Program-made: the position numbers and the translations under genes
Source of the DNA: Mya arenaria
Lineage: Eukaryota; Mollusca; Bivalvia; Myida; Myidae
Length of the DNA: 64,000 bases
Direction: 5' to 3'
Assembly: GCF_026914265.1 (NCBI RefSeq)
Contig: NC_069125.1
Span: forward strand, 73,843,546-73,907,545
In this document: piece after piece, positions 25,001 to 40,300 of the stretch
How positions within the stretch are numbered: position 1 is the stretch's first letter
Layout of the letters: each line of letters starts with the position of its first letter
Notes under the pieces: generated by a model
Databases searched by the model: none
What the model was told of the DNA's origin: nothing
Seen by the model: the letters and a program-made list of their open reading frames with translations, nothing else

Positions 25001-28000
25001 TATGCTGTTATGCGGTTTTAAGTAACGTGAATTAAAAGACCACTTTATTTAAATACGTTCATAAGATTGCAACGTAAATGTGAATGTGAAAGTATGTGTA
25101 AAAATCTTATATAAATCTTGGCGAGAAACCGAGATAATTATCGGTTGCAGATTAGGGCTACTTAAAACATGATTTGGTTTATATTTTATGGCCTGTGAAT
25201 AGAATTATGAAAAAAGAAATATCCCTCTTTTCGCGCCTACAGCTCTCAGCGCTTCCATTTATGGTAGTTATTTTTAAATAAAGGTGGCGTCGCAAATGGC
25301 GAAAATACCATGCGCTACAATCATATTCCAACGCACTCGATTGTCCATGGCCGATTAGTCTGGGACAGTGTAGAAATTATTTTTTTAATTCAAGAAAGGT
25401 AACGAACGTTTGCGAATGTGATGTATTTTCATGCATTTTCAAATTAAAAGATACATTTTAGATGATGGAAATAAATAATGTTAAATGGCACCATCAATTC
25501 GACGTCATCACAAATGTCAACATTGAAAGCTCCTGTATATATGAAAGGACATTTTGATTGTTGACCAATGTGAGACTACTGGAGAACTATCTTTGTCTGA
25601 CTGGTATAAAAGATGAATGTGTCAAAAAAGTATATAGTGTACGTTTATCTTAAAGAATGGTTTATGTCTTTGAAAAAATCGTTTCAACTTTAATCACCGT
25701 CCTTGAATCAATAAGAATCATGTTTAGCGCTAGAAGAAATTATTAATGAAAGATAATAGGGACAGAATATTTTAACTGAACATTCTAATTTTGAAAGGAA
25801 TAGACAATTTGGTGCATGTACAGGGTTGGGCATTTTCATTCGTGTATAGAAGAATGTATATTTAAGATATACGTCAAATACTATCGAGAAATTTAGTAAC
25901 GTTAAATTCGTAATGAGTGTAAAGCTGTAATGTGTATGTGTCAGTATTAATATTCACATAGGCAAAAACAGTGAAATGAAATTGCAGTGGATGTATACAA
26001 CTGAATTTAAATTTGCGACCGTATAAACATTAATTTACTGTCTCAAAAATAAATTGATTCAGCCAATAAGATTTCAAAAACATTCAAGTGCGTTAGAGTA
26101 CAAATGTTTACCGAACTAACACAAGCATGGCAATATGCGCCGGTCGATTAATATGCATTGACAACAATTGACAACTATCTTAAAGCAGTGAAATCATTGC
26201 CTCTTAATGCGAAATAACATTATGAAAATGCGCTTATAAGCATTGCAGTAGATTTTGCTAGTATATGTATTTAAATCGAAACATTAAATATGATTTATGG
26301 AAAGCGAATGCAATAATGGCAATACCTGCTTTGGAAGCCGGCCATGCATCGCTACAGTCACACCGAAGTGTGGCGTTCGCACACGAGCATTTCATGCCTG
26401 CTTGAGCTAAAATGTAGTAAGGTTTAGTGAAAACAAACACACGCAGATTATGTCCAGGTGCATGAGACCCCAACTAAAGGTTTCCCAAAGTGTAGTATTT
26501 ATCTCTAAGACCCATACATAACCATAGTACCACACCTGAACATAACCTTAGACGAACAGGCAACGCACTGCGTAAAATCCGCTGTCACTCTCAGACCGCC
26601 AACAGGAGACAAATAAACCGACTGTTTTAAACACCATTTCATTTCAGCCGTCAATTTGTTTCCTATGATTTAGCGTTGAAAGACCATTAATTCTGTATCT
26701 ACCTCCAGGCCGGCTTCGCTCTACGGAGACGTCTTGCACGCATGTACACGCTTGTTCATTGAACAGCGTCCCTGGCGCGCATGGGCGCTCTATGTTTGCA
26801 TTTCCGTCAAAATATACGGATGGTTTTTCTGTTTTACGCAGGAAGCACCCTAATAAGGAAGGTTAGATTGGAAATAAGTAGTGCCTGATTACGTCGACCC
26901 TTCAACTGACTCGAAAGCGTCTATACGATTGTCATACATACGTATTTAATAAATTTCAAGGTTTGTAAACTAGGTTAATGTTAAAATTTAGTGCGACAAC
27001 GTTGCATTTAATCTTGTAGATTAAGACATACATAATATGAATCGATTGTGAGAAAGTGCTTATAAAATATAAATTACAAAGAGATGAATAACGTGTTGAA
27101 CATTACCTTTAGGTCCATCCATCTGTATCGGTTTTTCGCATGAGTCTGTACAATTCTTGTTCTCTATGCATCCCTGTCCATCCACAAATCCTCCCATGTC
27201 CGGGCAGCACTCGCTTTGTGCGAATGGACTGCCCCCTTCTCGCATTCCACACGACCAGTAGTGCTTACAGTGACCGTGGATCGGGTACCATTTAGTATCT
27301 GCCTCTCGACACCGGTCTGAAACAGACTTTGCATCATATTTCCCTGCTGAATGTTATCTTTATCAGGAATCATACTTCCAAATTTGCATACAAGTTTTAA
27401 GTTTATTCCGGCTATAGCGATACGTTTACGGCTAAGCCTAAATTTCGGTTCAATTTCTTAGGTTATGATGATTTCTGTTCAGATAAATTTTAAATACCTT
27501 ACCAGTTGGGCAGTCGGCATTTTTGGGGTCAACACACAGGAAAGACTTTCTATCAAAGAACGACCCAAGTGCGCATTCTCGATTGAAAGCCCTGGCAGCA
27601 TTGTTTTTGCCTTACACACTCGATATAGTAATTGCAGTGAACTGGATCAGGCAGCAAACAGCGTTCGTTTATAAAAACGCAGCCAATGCATCGTTCTAAA
27701 AAGGAAGACGTAAGTAAATACGTAAGAGACGTAGAGTTGAAATTGTAAATACTAATCAAATGCAGTATGCGCTGCAAATAATTATCTACATAAATCTGCG
27801 ACATATATTTCAGCAATAATTGTCGGCTGGTAAACAAAGTGCTCAGGTGATAATGACTTTAAGTAAAATACTATCAGTAAATCCCGTATTCGTAGCCAAT
27901 GTCATATACTCTGTAGAAGTCAGGTATAATAATTGGTGCCTTTTAAGGTTGCTATGCCAGTTGTATTAATTATAATTTTCATATAAAACTAACATGGCGG

Positions 28001-28304
28001 CGTGTCAATTTCATGACGTCCGAGGATAACAGTGCGGCAGAGGGTAATAGTGCAGGGTGAAAATAAAAATTATTGCCCTAGCATTTTTATTATAATTATT
28101 TTTATTATGTTCTATAGAAGTCAGGTATAATAGATGCATATACTTACCATCGAAATTAGGCGAAACCTGTATACCGGCAGATGGACTCTTTACACTTGGT
28201 TTAGTTGTTTTTTCGATTTGTGGCATAGGCATAAATGTCATTTGAACTTTAGTGTCAAAGATGGGAGGTGGATTAGGGTCTGCTGTAGGTGGAATAATTC
28301 GCTG

Positions 28305-28350
<46 letters not shown>

Positions 28351-31300
28351 GGTATTGGTGTTGTGTTGGGGGGTAGCGCTGTAGGTCGGACTGTTGATAC
28401 CGTATTTATCGGCAGCAAGATTGCAGAGGATTTTTCTGGTTGTACTCTCACTTGATTGGGCAACGGTGTTGTTTGAGGCGACATTGTCTTTGCAGTAAAC
28501 TGTTGTCTTTTTACTTTGTACGGAACTCCTAAATGTCCATGCAGATCAGACCAGTCCACATGCGCATGCCATTGTTCCCGCACATGTGGCTGTTGTGTAG
28601 TGTAAGCAATTGGCCTCTGAGTAGTAGGTGTTGTTGTGCTCTTCTGTATTGGGTTTCTAGGTCTGTTAAGAAAACCTGGTGCTTGGAAAATTTGAATGCT
28701 CGAGACTTGCATATGTTCTGCTTGTGATCTGTGAGGTCTTTCTGAATTGGGTAACGTCGCTCTAATTCCAATTCGAGCCGAAAGAGGCATCTCGTTTGCT
28801 GGAATCGAACGAACCTGCTCCTTCGGTTTGAAAATACTGCGCTGCTGATCATAGAGACTATGTTCCTGTTGTCGTTCTTGTAAATCTGCCAGACGACGTT
28901 GAACTAAACGATTTTGTTTTTCATTCTGCTTTTGCTGTATTGCTTCAACGAATTTTTGCTGTTCAATACGCTGCTGCAGCTGTAACTCTACCTTTTGAAA
29001 TTCTAGCAAGCGTTGCTGTTCTTTAACTTCCTGTGCTCTCAACGCTTCTTCCAGTCGTCTTTGTTCGTCTTGAAACGTTTGTTCCTGTAAACGCTGTTTT
29101 TCCAACAGTCGAATTTGTTCGTGTTGCCTTTGTTGTTGTTTAATCGTTTCCCTTTTTACTTGCTCATTTAATTGTTTTTGTTGCTTTTGTAGTTGGCGTT
29201 GTTCATCGTGTCTAATAGTCTCAAAGTTGTGTGAAGGAATATTGACATTTATTTTGAAGATTTTATTGAATAAGTCATCACTTCCCCGGGTTTGGGCACT
29301 TCTAGCTTGGTCAGTTGAAATGTGTTCATTGCTTGTTTGAGATTCTTGATGAGACCATTTTTTATTAAAACGACTTTTCAACGACATTAAGGTGTCTGGA
29401 ATGGCGTTATTAGCATCGTTTATACTTGTGTCCCCATACACGTGACCCCTTGGCTTAAACATGTACACCGCATTACTGACAGAGACAATGGTATCCGTAG
29501 GTACAGTTTTTGCAGAACTTTCACTTATTGTTGTAGGTATATTATATGGCACAAGTGGAACTTGGTGTGGGGTTGGATGCAACGGTCTCGTTTCAGACTG
29601 CCCTTTTTGTTGATTTTTTATCAGTGCTTGATTTTCAGGACCAAATTGTTCCAATGAAGGCTGTTTCAGTTCTGGGCTTTTTAACCATGTATCTAAAGAC
29701 CTCATAAAGGAGGATCGTTTAGAACTATCATATAATCCTTGATTGGGCTGCGTAACACCAGGTAATGACTTCGGAGAAGTTGGATCTATCATATTGATAT
29801 TCAATCTTTCGTGGGCGAAAGAACCAGCTGGTGGTGGGACTCTGTTCGATAGTACAATGTTAGATGTTCGTTTCGGATTATTTAAAAGCTGTTCATGGGG
29901 AAAAGCAGGTGGGGCATGTCCTGCCGTAGTTATTTTAACATCGGGCTTATTTATATGCGAAACGGGTTGTTCAATTGTAGGCACTGTTTTCTTCCGCGGC
30001 AAGTTTTCTACTGGACCGACACTTGTCGTACCAGTGCCTAGATGAGACAAAAGATACTTTTCGTCATAAAACATATGTGCGATTGGTTTAACCCGAAGAG
30101 ATGTGTCCCGTGGTGAAATTGATGGTGATATGGTCGTTGTAGGAAGATTTAGTCCATAAAGTTCTAGGAGGTAATTAGCCTTATAAAAATTAGTTTTCCC
30201 TTCTGTTGATAACGTCGGCTCTCGAGTGGTAGTAATCGGTGTGGTTGAAATCTGAGATAATTGACTTTCATACAGTTTTCTTAAAAAATTGGGCATAATT
30301 CTGTTCTGAATTGGTTGTTGCAGAAAACGTTTATCTTGTTTCGTCGGTTGTTGAGCTGAAGAAGTAGTGGTGGTCGGTGAAGTCGTAGTAGAAGACGTTG
30401 CAATTGTTGTTGTTTTTGTTGTTGTGGGAATTGTTGTTGAGGTCGATGTTGTTGTTTGCCGTTGCTTCGTCTCTTCTGGAATGCCTCTCATAAAGGTCTG
30501 AAGACCCGGTTTCCGTTTATCACCACGCTCTTTTGACATTTGTAGAGCAAATGCTGCCAGTTCTAGCGTATTCATAAATCGCGGATCTTCATAGTTGATA
30601 TCAAGATGTGAAAGTACTTCTTCTTTTGGCATATTTATTTCGATCACTTTATCTTGTTTTGTTGATGGAAGAAATATAGGAGGAGGTGGAGCCTCAGTAG
30701 TTGGTCCTTGAATACGTTGAGCTACAGTTGCTTGAGCGTAGACTGGGCCTTGGTCAATGGGGTCAGGAATAAAAGACTCAGGGCTACCAAATATAATTGG
30801 AGGTGGATGGTCAGGCGCGAATGCGGCACCACTTGTAGCTGGTTGTTTAGTTAATTTCGTTGAAGTGTCTAGCTCTGGTTTGCTTTGGTGTTTGCCTTCC
30901 TTTTGAATATTTACCTCTTCCCCCACTAAGTCGACGGATGGTTTTTCAGGGTCCCGCGGTTGTGTTTCGGAAATATTGTAAACTCTAGTCGTTATATCGT
31001 AAGTTGTTACATTTGTACCGCTTGAATTCATATGGATTTGTGAGAAGTCTGCCTTAGTAATGGAAAATGGTGTTGTTGTTGGTATTATTTCATTGATTGT
31101 CTTAAAGTCTGTTATATTTACCATTTCCTGCATCATTTGGTCACTTATTTCTATAGTTGTTTCGCCAGGCTTATCTTCGAATGAAAGTAAAGAACTGTCA
31201 GGTATGGGCGGAGGAGGAAGGTCAATCGACAGCTGTAACGGTTGTTCAATGACGCCAGAATCTGTAGTTGTTACTTCTATTGACACGTTTTCTGTTTCAT

Positions 31301-34300
31301 TTTGTGAATTAGCTGAATCATATATAAGTGTTTCGTTCTGAGAAAATGTTTCATTATATGTCGATGCAGCAGTGTCGGCTGTCATGTTACTGTTGTCTTG
31401 ATGGATTTCTGGAGTTAACTGCTGTGCACGTGGAACAATAATTTCAGGTAGTGCAAGCGATTGCGATTCATTACTGAGCATTGATTCATTTTTTACTGTT
31501 AAAATTCCACTGCTGTTTATATTTTCTGTCAAGTTTTTGTCAAAAGATATGTCAGATATATTCCCTGAGGTATCAAAAATTACTAAATTGTCTGATACGG
31601 TTTCATTTGTCGTACCATTACTTGATAAAACATCAAACGTCACATTTACATCCACGTAAATACTGTCATTCCCCGGATTATCTGTAACACTGCTTACAGT
31701 CACAATGTGTCCAATGCTGGCATTGGATGAGGTATTGTATGTGTCGCTTTCAATTAAAGCGCTATCGTTAATCAACGATGTGTCATTTTGTTCTATGTGA
31801 GTTTTATTTGACTCTATGTGTACGTCGGCCGGATTACCGCCAACAGATTCAATGGTAGGCGTAGTGATCTCCGTTTGGCCCAAGGGCGGTGGCTCTACTG
31901 GAAATGGAGGAGGAGGTGGTAGTTCGAATATTGGTGGAAGATCTGAAACAGACATTGTATTTTGTATAATTACCATTTATGATCGATTGACTGACAAAAA
32001 TAATGTATGTAAAGTATAGATATGAGTTTACGATTTAAATCATTATTTAATTAAAAAGTACGCAAAATAATAAGATCAAGAAATTTATTATAGTTTTCTT
32101 CGCTCGATCCGTCCTTGCTAATCCCATTAATATGTTCAAACTTGTCCTTTTACATTAAATACTTGAGTGTAATTATATTTTATAGGTGTTCGGATCTATG
32201 GCACCGTCCAGAATAAGGCACATGCTCTGTACTAAAATTTTTCAAATTTACGTAAATTTGCATTGTTTTAATATATTACATACGTGGATGTGCTTTGTCT
32301 AATAATATGTTTAAGTTGTTAAATTTATAAATCATGTAAGTGTATACGTCCGCTCATATGGCAATGTATACAATATATTTTGTTGAATTGTTTGTTAAAT
32401 GGTCATTCTGACCTACTTCAACCATATCATGTGTATTTATCATTTCTAAGAACAAAAGTTCTTCTATTTATGTCTAAAGTTGATATTAGATAGTCTTTAT
32501 GCCTTTTTCATGAAAGCAGTATTTGGTTGAACTATAAGATACGAATAGCTTGATATGGGCATAAACGGAAAACGATTACTTGATTCATTTAATGATCGCT
32601 CTGATACTTGTGAATCAGTTGCCTTTTACAGCATAAATTTGCTCAAATCATCTGTACGACACTATGATTTTTATTTTCAAAATCACTCCACCGTGTGTTT
32701 ATTAAGTTGTACTGCATTTCCCTTTTATGTATCCACTTGTAGTAAGCTGTGCATAAAAAACAATATCTATACATTCTTTAGCTGTTTGTTTTTTTGATAG
32801 ATCACTGATTTTATGTGACTTCATTGTTACACAATGATATATTATATGTTAAATCATTTTAATTATTACCGAAGTGGCATATATGGGAGTAAAGAATGAC
32901 AGTTATATATCTGATTTCAGTTCTTACCTTTTCTGAAAGTCTGTTTATGATAAGAAGTCTTTCTTTGTAAAATGTTAGTTCGTTACTTTCACATAAGAGT
33001 AGTAAAACATGTGTTCGGAAAATTGGTCGAATTCCTTCAAGGCACACCACATTTTTTGACTTAATTTTGAATATTTAAGAATAAGAACTATGTTACAAAC
33101 TTTGCATAATTTCTCATTATTTTAGCTTGTTTAATTAATGGCAATAAAATGTCATCATTAATGCGGCAAAGGTGAAAGATATGACAGCCTTTCTTTATTG
33201 TTACATTTGTTATATTCAGAAAATACGTAACGAGTCCGCCTTGACAGAGATGCTTATGAGCAAGCTACCTTACCCCTCTTGGGTGTATGGCGAATAATGC
33301 TTCCATAAATACGATTATTGATGAAAAGGAATTATCTAGAGCAAATCCAATATTACATTATAATCAATTGTATTTGAAAAGCACTTTGTTAAACGAGTAA
33401 CAAAAAGTATAAATGGTATTTGAAACTAGTTACATAATTTACAGCCTCATAATAGTGAGTAGCGTTTCACCAGGAGCAATTGGGTGTTGTCATACGATCA
33501 AGGACTTAAGACGTTATCTATATGAAAATCGAACATTCACAATTAATTACATGCCTTAAAATGTTTCTACATGTGCTTTAAACCTTCAAACACGGAAAAT
33601 CTTTACCAGCTGTACAAGAAAATCTGATTGTTGTATTGAACTGTACATAGAGAGAAACTTGCATAAAGGTGTATCATATAAAAACAAATGTTTTATGAAA
33701 GAAACATAGGTCGTATTTGTAGTGCAAGGTATATATTCCTCTCACGTAATCATATATATTCGTACCTTTTCATAGGAAACCTTCGTTTAAGTTGTATATA
33801 CTGAGAAAACATGTAATGCACTGAAATCAACACATGGCTCCTAAGCTCAATATAATACATGGACGACCTCCATGGACCTCGTTTGTTCATGCTTATTTTT
33901 TCAGTTTTAGCGATTCATTATTTTCTATTTAAATAACTTTGATATGATTGTCTCAAATATTATGTAGGACCGCCGTATCTGGTGCATATGTTTGAGGTAA
34001 CCAACATTTCACTGTCGACCCTAGAGTATATGTTTGAGGTAACCAACATTTCACTGTCTACCCTAGAGTATATGTTTGAGATAACCAACATTTCACTGTC
34101 TACCCGAGAGTATATGTTTGAGGTAACCAACATTCCACTGTCGACCCGAGAGTATATGTTTGAGGTTACCAACATTCCACTGTCGACCCTAGATTATATG
34201 TTTGAGGTAACCAACATTCCACAGTCGACCCGAGAGTATATGTTTGAGGTAACCAACATTCCACAGTCTACCCGAGAGTATATGTTTGAGATAACCAACA

Positions 34301-37300
34301 TTCCACTGTCGACCCGAGAGTATATGTTTGAGGTTACCAACATTTCACTGTCTACCCGAGAGTATATGTTTGAGGTAACCAACATTCCACTGTCAACCCG
34401 AGAGTATATGTTTGAGGTAACCAACATTCCACAGTCTACCCGAGAGTATATGTTTGAGATAACCAACATTCCACTGTCGACCCTAAGTAATATGTTTGAT
34501 TTAACCAACATTCCACTGTCTACCCGAGAGTATATGTTTGAGGTAACCAACATTTCACTGTCTACCCGAGAGTATATGTTTGAGGTAACCAACATTCCAC
34601 TGTCGACCCGAGAGTATATGTTTGAGATAACCAACATTCCACTGTCGACCCTAAGTAATATGTTTGATTTAACCAACATTCCACTGTCTACCCGAGAGTA
34701 TATGTTTGAGGTAACCAACATTCCACTGTCTACCCGAGAGTATATGTTTGAGGTAACCAACATTCCACTGTCTACCCGAGAGTATATGTTTGAGATAATC
34801 AACATTCCACTGTCGACCCTAAGTAATATGTTTGATTTAACCAACATTCCACTGTCTACCCGAGAGTATATGTTTGAGGTAACCAACATTCCACTGTCGA
34901 CCCGAGAGTATATGTTTGAGGTAACCAACATTCCACTGTCGACCCGAGATTATATGTTTGAGGTTACCAACATTTCACTGTCGATCCGAGAGTACATGTT
35001 TGAGGTAACAACATTCCACTGTCGACCCGAGAGTATATGTTTGAGGTAACCAACATTCCACTGTCTACCCGAGAGTATATGTTTGAGATAACCAACATTC
35101 CACTGTCGACCCGAGAGTATATGTTTGAGATAACCAACATTCCACTGTCGACCCGAGATTATATGTTTGAGGTAACCAACATTCCACTGTCGATCCGAGA
35201 GTATATGTTTGAGGTAACCAACATTCCACTGTCTACCCGAGAGTATATGTTTGAGATAAGCAACATTCTACTGTCGACCCGAGATTATATGTTTGAGGTT
35301 ATCAACATTCCACTGTCGATCCGAGAGTATATGTTTGAGGTAACCAACATTCCACTGTCGACCCTAAGTAATATGTTTGAGATAACCAACATTCCACTGT
35401 CTACCCGAGAGTATATGTTTGAGGTTACCAACATTCCACTGTCTACCCGGGAGTATATGTTTGAGATAACCAACATTCCACTGTCGACCCTAAGTAATAT
35501 GTTTGATTTAACCAACATTCCACTGTCGACCCGAGAGTATATGTTTGAGATAACCAACATTCCACTGTCGACCCGAGAGATTATATGTTTGAGATAACCA
35601 ACATTCCACTGTCGACCCTAGAGATTATATGTTTGAGATAACCAACATTCCACTGTCGACCCTAGAGATTATATGTTTGAGGTTACCAACATTCCACTGT
35701 CGACCCGAGAGATTATATGTTTGAGATAACCAACATTCCACTGTCGGCCCGAGAGTATATGTTTGAGATAACCAACATTCCACTGTCGACCCGAGAGATT
35801 ATATGTTTGAGATAACCAACATTCCACTGTCGACCTAAGATTATAAGTTTGAGATAACCAACATTCCACTGTCGACCCGAGAGTATATGTTTGAGATAGC
35901 CAACACTCCACCGTTGAGTTAGGTTATACGTTTGTGGTAACCAATATTCCACAGTCGACCCGAGAGTATATGTTTGAGATAACCAACATTCCACAGTCGA
36001 CCCGAGAGTATATGTTTGAGATAACCAACATTCCACTGTCGACCCGAGAGTATATGTTTGAGATAACCAACATTCCGCTGTCGACCCTAGATTATATGTT
36101 TGAGATAACCAACATTCCGCTGTCGACCCGAGAGTATATGTTTGAGATAACCAACATTCCGCTGTCGACCCGAGAGTATATGTTTGAGATAACCAACATT
36201 CCGCTGTCGACCCGAGAGTATATGTTTGAGATAACCAACATTCCACTGTCGACCCGAGAGTATATGTTTGAGATAACCAACATTTCACTGTCGACCCGAG
36301 AGTATATGTTTGAGATAACCAACATTCCGCTGTCGACCCTAGAGTATATGTTTGAGATAACCAACATTCCGCTGTCGACCCGAGAGTATATGTTTGAGAT
36401 AACCAACATTCCGCTGTCGACCCGAGAGTATATGTTTGAGATAACCAACATTCCGCTGTCGACCCGAGAGTATATGTTTGAGATAACCAACATTCCACTG
36501 TCGACCCGAGAGTATATGTTTGAGATAACCAACATTCCACTGTCGACCCGAGAGTATATGTTTGAGATAACCAACATTCCACAGTCGACCCGAGAGTATA
36601 TGTTTAAGATAACCAACATTCCACTGTCGACCCGAGAGTATATGTTTGAAATAGCCAACATTCCACCGTCGAGTTAGGTTATACGTTTGTGGTAACCAAT
36701 ATTCCACAGTCGACCCGAGAGTATATGTTTGAGATAACCAACATTCCACAGTCGACCCGAGAGTATATGTTTGAGATAACCAACATTCCACTGTCGACCC
36801 GAGAGTATATGTTTGAGATAACCAACATTCCGCTGTCGACCCTAGATTATATGTTTGAGATAACCAACATTCCGCTGTCGACCCGAGAGTATATGTTTGA
36901 GATAACCAACATTCCGCTGTCGACCCGAGAGTATATGTTTGAGATAACCAACATTCCGCTGTCGACCCGAGAGTATATGTTTGAGATAACCAACATTCCA
37001 CTGTCGACCCGAGAGTATATGTTTGAGATAACCAACATTTCACTGTCGACCCGAGAGTATATGTTTGAGATAACCAACATTCCGCTGTCGACCCTAGAGT
37101 ATATGTTTGAGATAACCAACATTCCGCTGTCGACCCGAGAGTATATGTTTGAGATAACCAACATTCCGCTGTCGACCCGAGAGTATATGTTTGAGATAAC
37201 CAACATTCCGCTGTCGACCCGAGAGTATATATTTGAGATAACCAACATTCCACTGTCGACCCGAGAGTATATGTTTGAGATAACCAACATTCCACTGTCG

Positions 37301-40300
37301 ACCCGAGAGTATATGTTTGAGATAACCAACATTCCACAGTCGACCCGAGAGTATATGTTTAAGATAACCAACATTCCACTGTCGACCCGAGAGTATATGT
37401 TTGAAATAGCCAACATTCCACCGTCGAGTTAGGTTATACATTTGTGGTCACCAATATTCCACAGTCGACCCGAGAGTATATGTTTGAGATAACCAACATT
37501 CCAACGTGGAGCCTAGATTATATGTTTGAGGTTACCAACGTTTAAACAATACAATAAAAATCTTGTTTCCATATATTTTGTTCGGACAAGCATGTTCAAG
37601 TATAAGGAAGTATTTCCAGTTGTCAAACTTATATTGTGAAGGGTTCAGAAAGTACAAGACATGCAAATTACGTTTTAACTTTTTTTAAGCCACCAACTTC
37701 CTTGTGTGTGATATATGCCAAATTGAGGCAAAGTGGGGGCCGTACCTGGTGAATGTGTGTCACAGCTAGGAGAATTAGCATTTTGCCTTGACAGATAGCC
37801 CGCCGGTAGGTCACAGTCATCAATAATTGCATTGGTTTCCTTATTGATTATACTACCTCTTATAAGGTCAAATACTCACTAGTCAAAATTAATATCGTGT
37901 TTTGTTCTTAAATTCGAAGCATCGTAGCAAAACGTAAGCATTAGATCAATTTTATAAATTTCTGCCGAATTAAGCTCGAACTGTCACAGACGAGATAAAT
38001 ATCCCCTGAAGCACCCACGACACACGCATGTTTTTATGTAATTTTTGAAATGAACAACATTAGCATGTGCATAATGAAATTGTCCAACACTCCTATGAAG
38101 TTTCATGAGTGTACTTGAAATACCGATGCAGCTATATGTATCCCAAGCTCTTAACAGCACTTTTACTACGCCAAGGGCCCTACTTATTTTAGTCCAATCG
38201 AAAAGCCCAACAGAACTTCCCTTCTTAGACCAACATGTCTATGAAGTCTATGAATCATTTAGGAACACACGGAGGATTTAAACCGTTTTTCTGCTACTCA
38301 AAATCACACGCATCATAACATTCATTAGATAGACTTACTGTGCTACAGTACATAACAATTCTTCAATGAATGATTCGAAAATGCTGTATGTATTATATAC
38401 ATGAATATATAAAACGAATTTGGTCAAGTAAGTCCAAAGTGATTATGATTAACCTTAAACACCGATGCCGCGTGATAGAGTAAGAAATGCCGAACAAGTA
38501 GTTTGGTCAAGATAATCATTTTAAGGGTTACATAATCGGCAATAAACGTGTATCATAACTGACTATCATTCATGGTACAGTCACACACGCGGAGATGTCG
38601 GGGTGTTGACAGCGCGGATGGGATTGTTCCTATGGTGGGGTGGGGAAACACGGAGAAGTACACATATTTACGCCCTCTACTACGGCAATATATGACGGGA
38701 AAGGTACGTTGAACTACGTTGTATTATATTTGACTGCGGCAAGCAACTTTTGATTCGTTTTATCAAAATGTATACTTAACGGTTCATATAACTAAAAATG
38801 GAAAATATGTGCAATTATGTCAACTATATCGTTGAAGAAAATACTTACTGTTTTGCTTATGTTTCGTAGAACCAAAAGATAAGGGTGAAAAAAAGGTTAC
38901 GTCACGTTCAACATTCGAAAATATTTACTTTAACACTTCATTCCTTAACGATGGTTGTTGTTTATCAACTTCACATTATTTCTGCATAAAATGCAATAGC
39001 ATTTCCCATCGATATCGCGTGCGTTTGTTCGATACTTCTGTCCTGTCATTGGGCGCAATAATACTTATGACCGGGGCATATTTACTACGGAACTATTTTT
39101 TTCAATGAAATTTTAGTAAAATTATTGGCAACATTCAAAACTGTAATCTGCAGTTAAGCAGTTAAAACAAAATAAGCAACGATAATTTGATTGATTTTAA
39201 TGTAGATGATTTCATGATGTATGGAACATTTGAAGAAATATTAAATTACAATGATGATCGACGAATTATTTCGAAATTTGGATTTGACATTTCGTAAAAA
39301 TAAAGCATCTGACAAAACATGAAATCGAGGAAATGAAACAATAACATATTGTAGTGCACCCAGCAACGTCCATAAGAAAGAGCTCAGTTCAACACTAAGT
39401 CTTTTCGCGTCCTCTGGCTTTCCTTCCGCGAAAGTTCACGTTACACCACCCACCGCCACTGTCGTTTCCACAGAGACGTTTCATCCTCATTGAATGTTTA
39501 CTTCCAAAGAAATGACAATGCACTTGCTGTTTTGTCCAACGCCGTATTCCAACATGATTCATACACCAACTGATTCTTCAAAATAACACTCAACAAGTAA
39601 ATTGACTGGAATTTCTCTCCAATTTGAAAACTCGCTCGTGACTTAACAAATGCTAGTATCGTGTATTATCGCGAGATATAATGAGAACTTTGTAGGTGGC
39701 GATATTTTTGTTGTTTTCTTGTTAGTTGTACTTTTCTACTTTCTAGTTGTAATGCATTTATAATACGTATTTATAATAAACTTGACAATGAAAATATAGA
39801 AAATAAACATTTAGATAAGAAACTATTTTATCTACGCATTCATTGTTGTATAAAATTAGGTTACGATAGCTGTTCTAATTTACCCAGAGCTTTCCAGAGA
39901 AAGAAAAAAAGAGAAAATGCTCTTGAATTATTTATTTATTTTAGCAGAAATGTAAATTCAAATAAATGTAAATATAAGTATTAAAAATCGACATGTCGAA
40001 TTTTAATCCTTAAATATATAGTAAGTATTTTTTTAAAAATTGCAGGAGTTAGGAATTATTTCTCTGTAGCTTGAGCAAAACCGACCAAAGTCACGCCCAA
40101 ATGGCCACGGATCGCTCCAAATTGTGTGCATGTTCGAAACTTGCAGGTTTGTGATAAGTCTTGAATACGTTTTGAACAAGTGCTGGTACGTAATAACATG
40201 GATTACTACGTTGAGATACGGCTCAGGTACGGATTACTACGGTGAGATACGGCTCATGTGCGGATTACTACGGTGAGATACGGCTCAGGTACGGATTCCT

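Noticed and set aside
28011..28147. Extension of the giant exon frame past 28,148 to a stop at 28,011
   Set aside because: GTAAGT at 28,147 is a strong donor and the next exon continues the chitin-binding domain in phase.
32925..33060. Minus-strand frame ending at AAAAG/GTAAGA as an extra exon of the large gene
   Set aside because: The open frame leaves in phase 0, incompatible with exon 2, and no acceptor is evident; the 42.6-kb exon fits instead.
33960..37441. Long frames on both strands (REYMFEITNIPLST; ECWLSQTYTLGST)
   Set aside because: The 42-bp period is 14 codons, so any stop-free monomer yields a long ORF on either strand; no splice or domain support.
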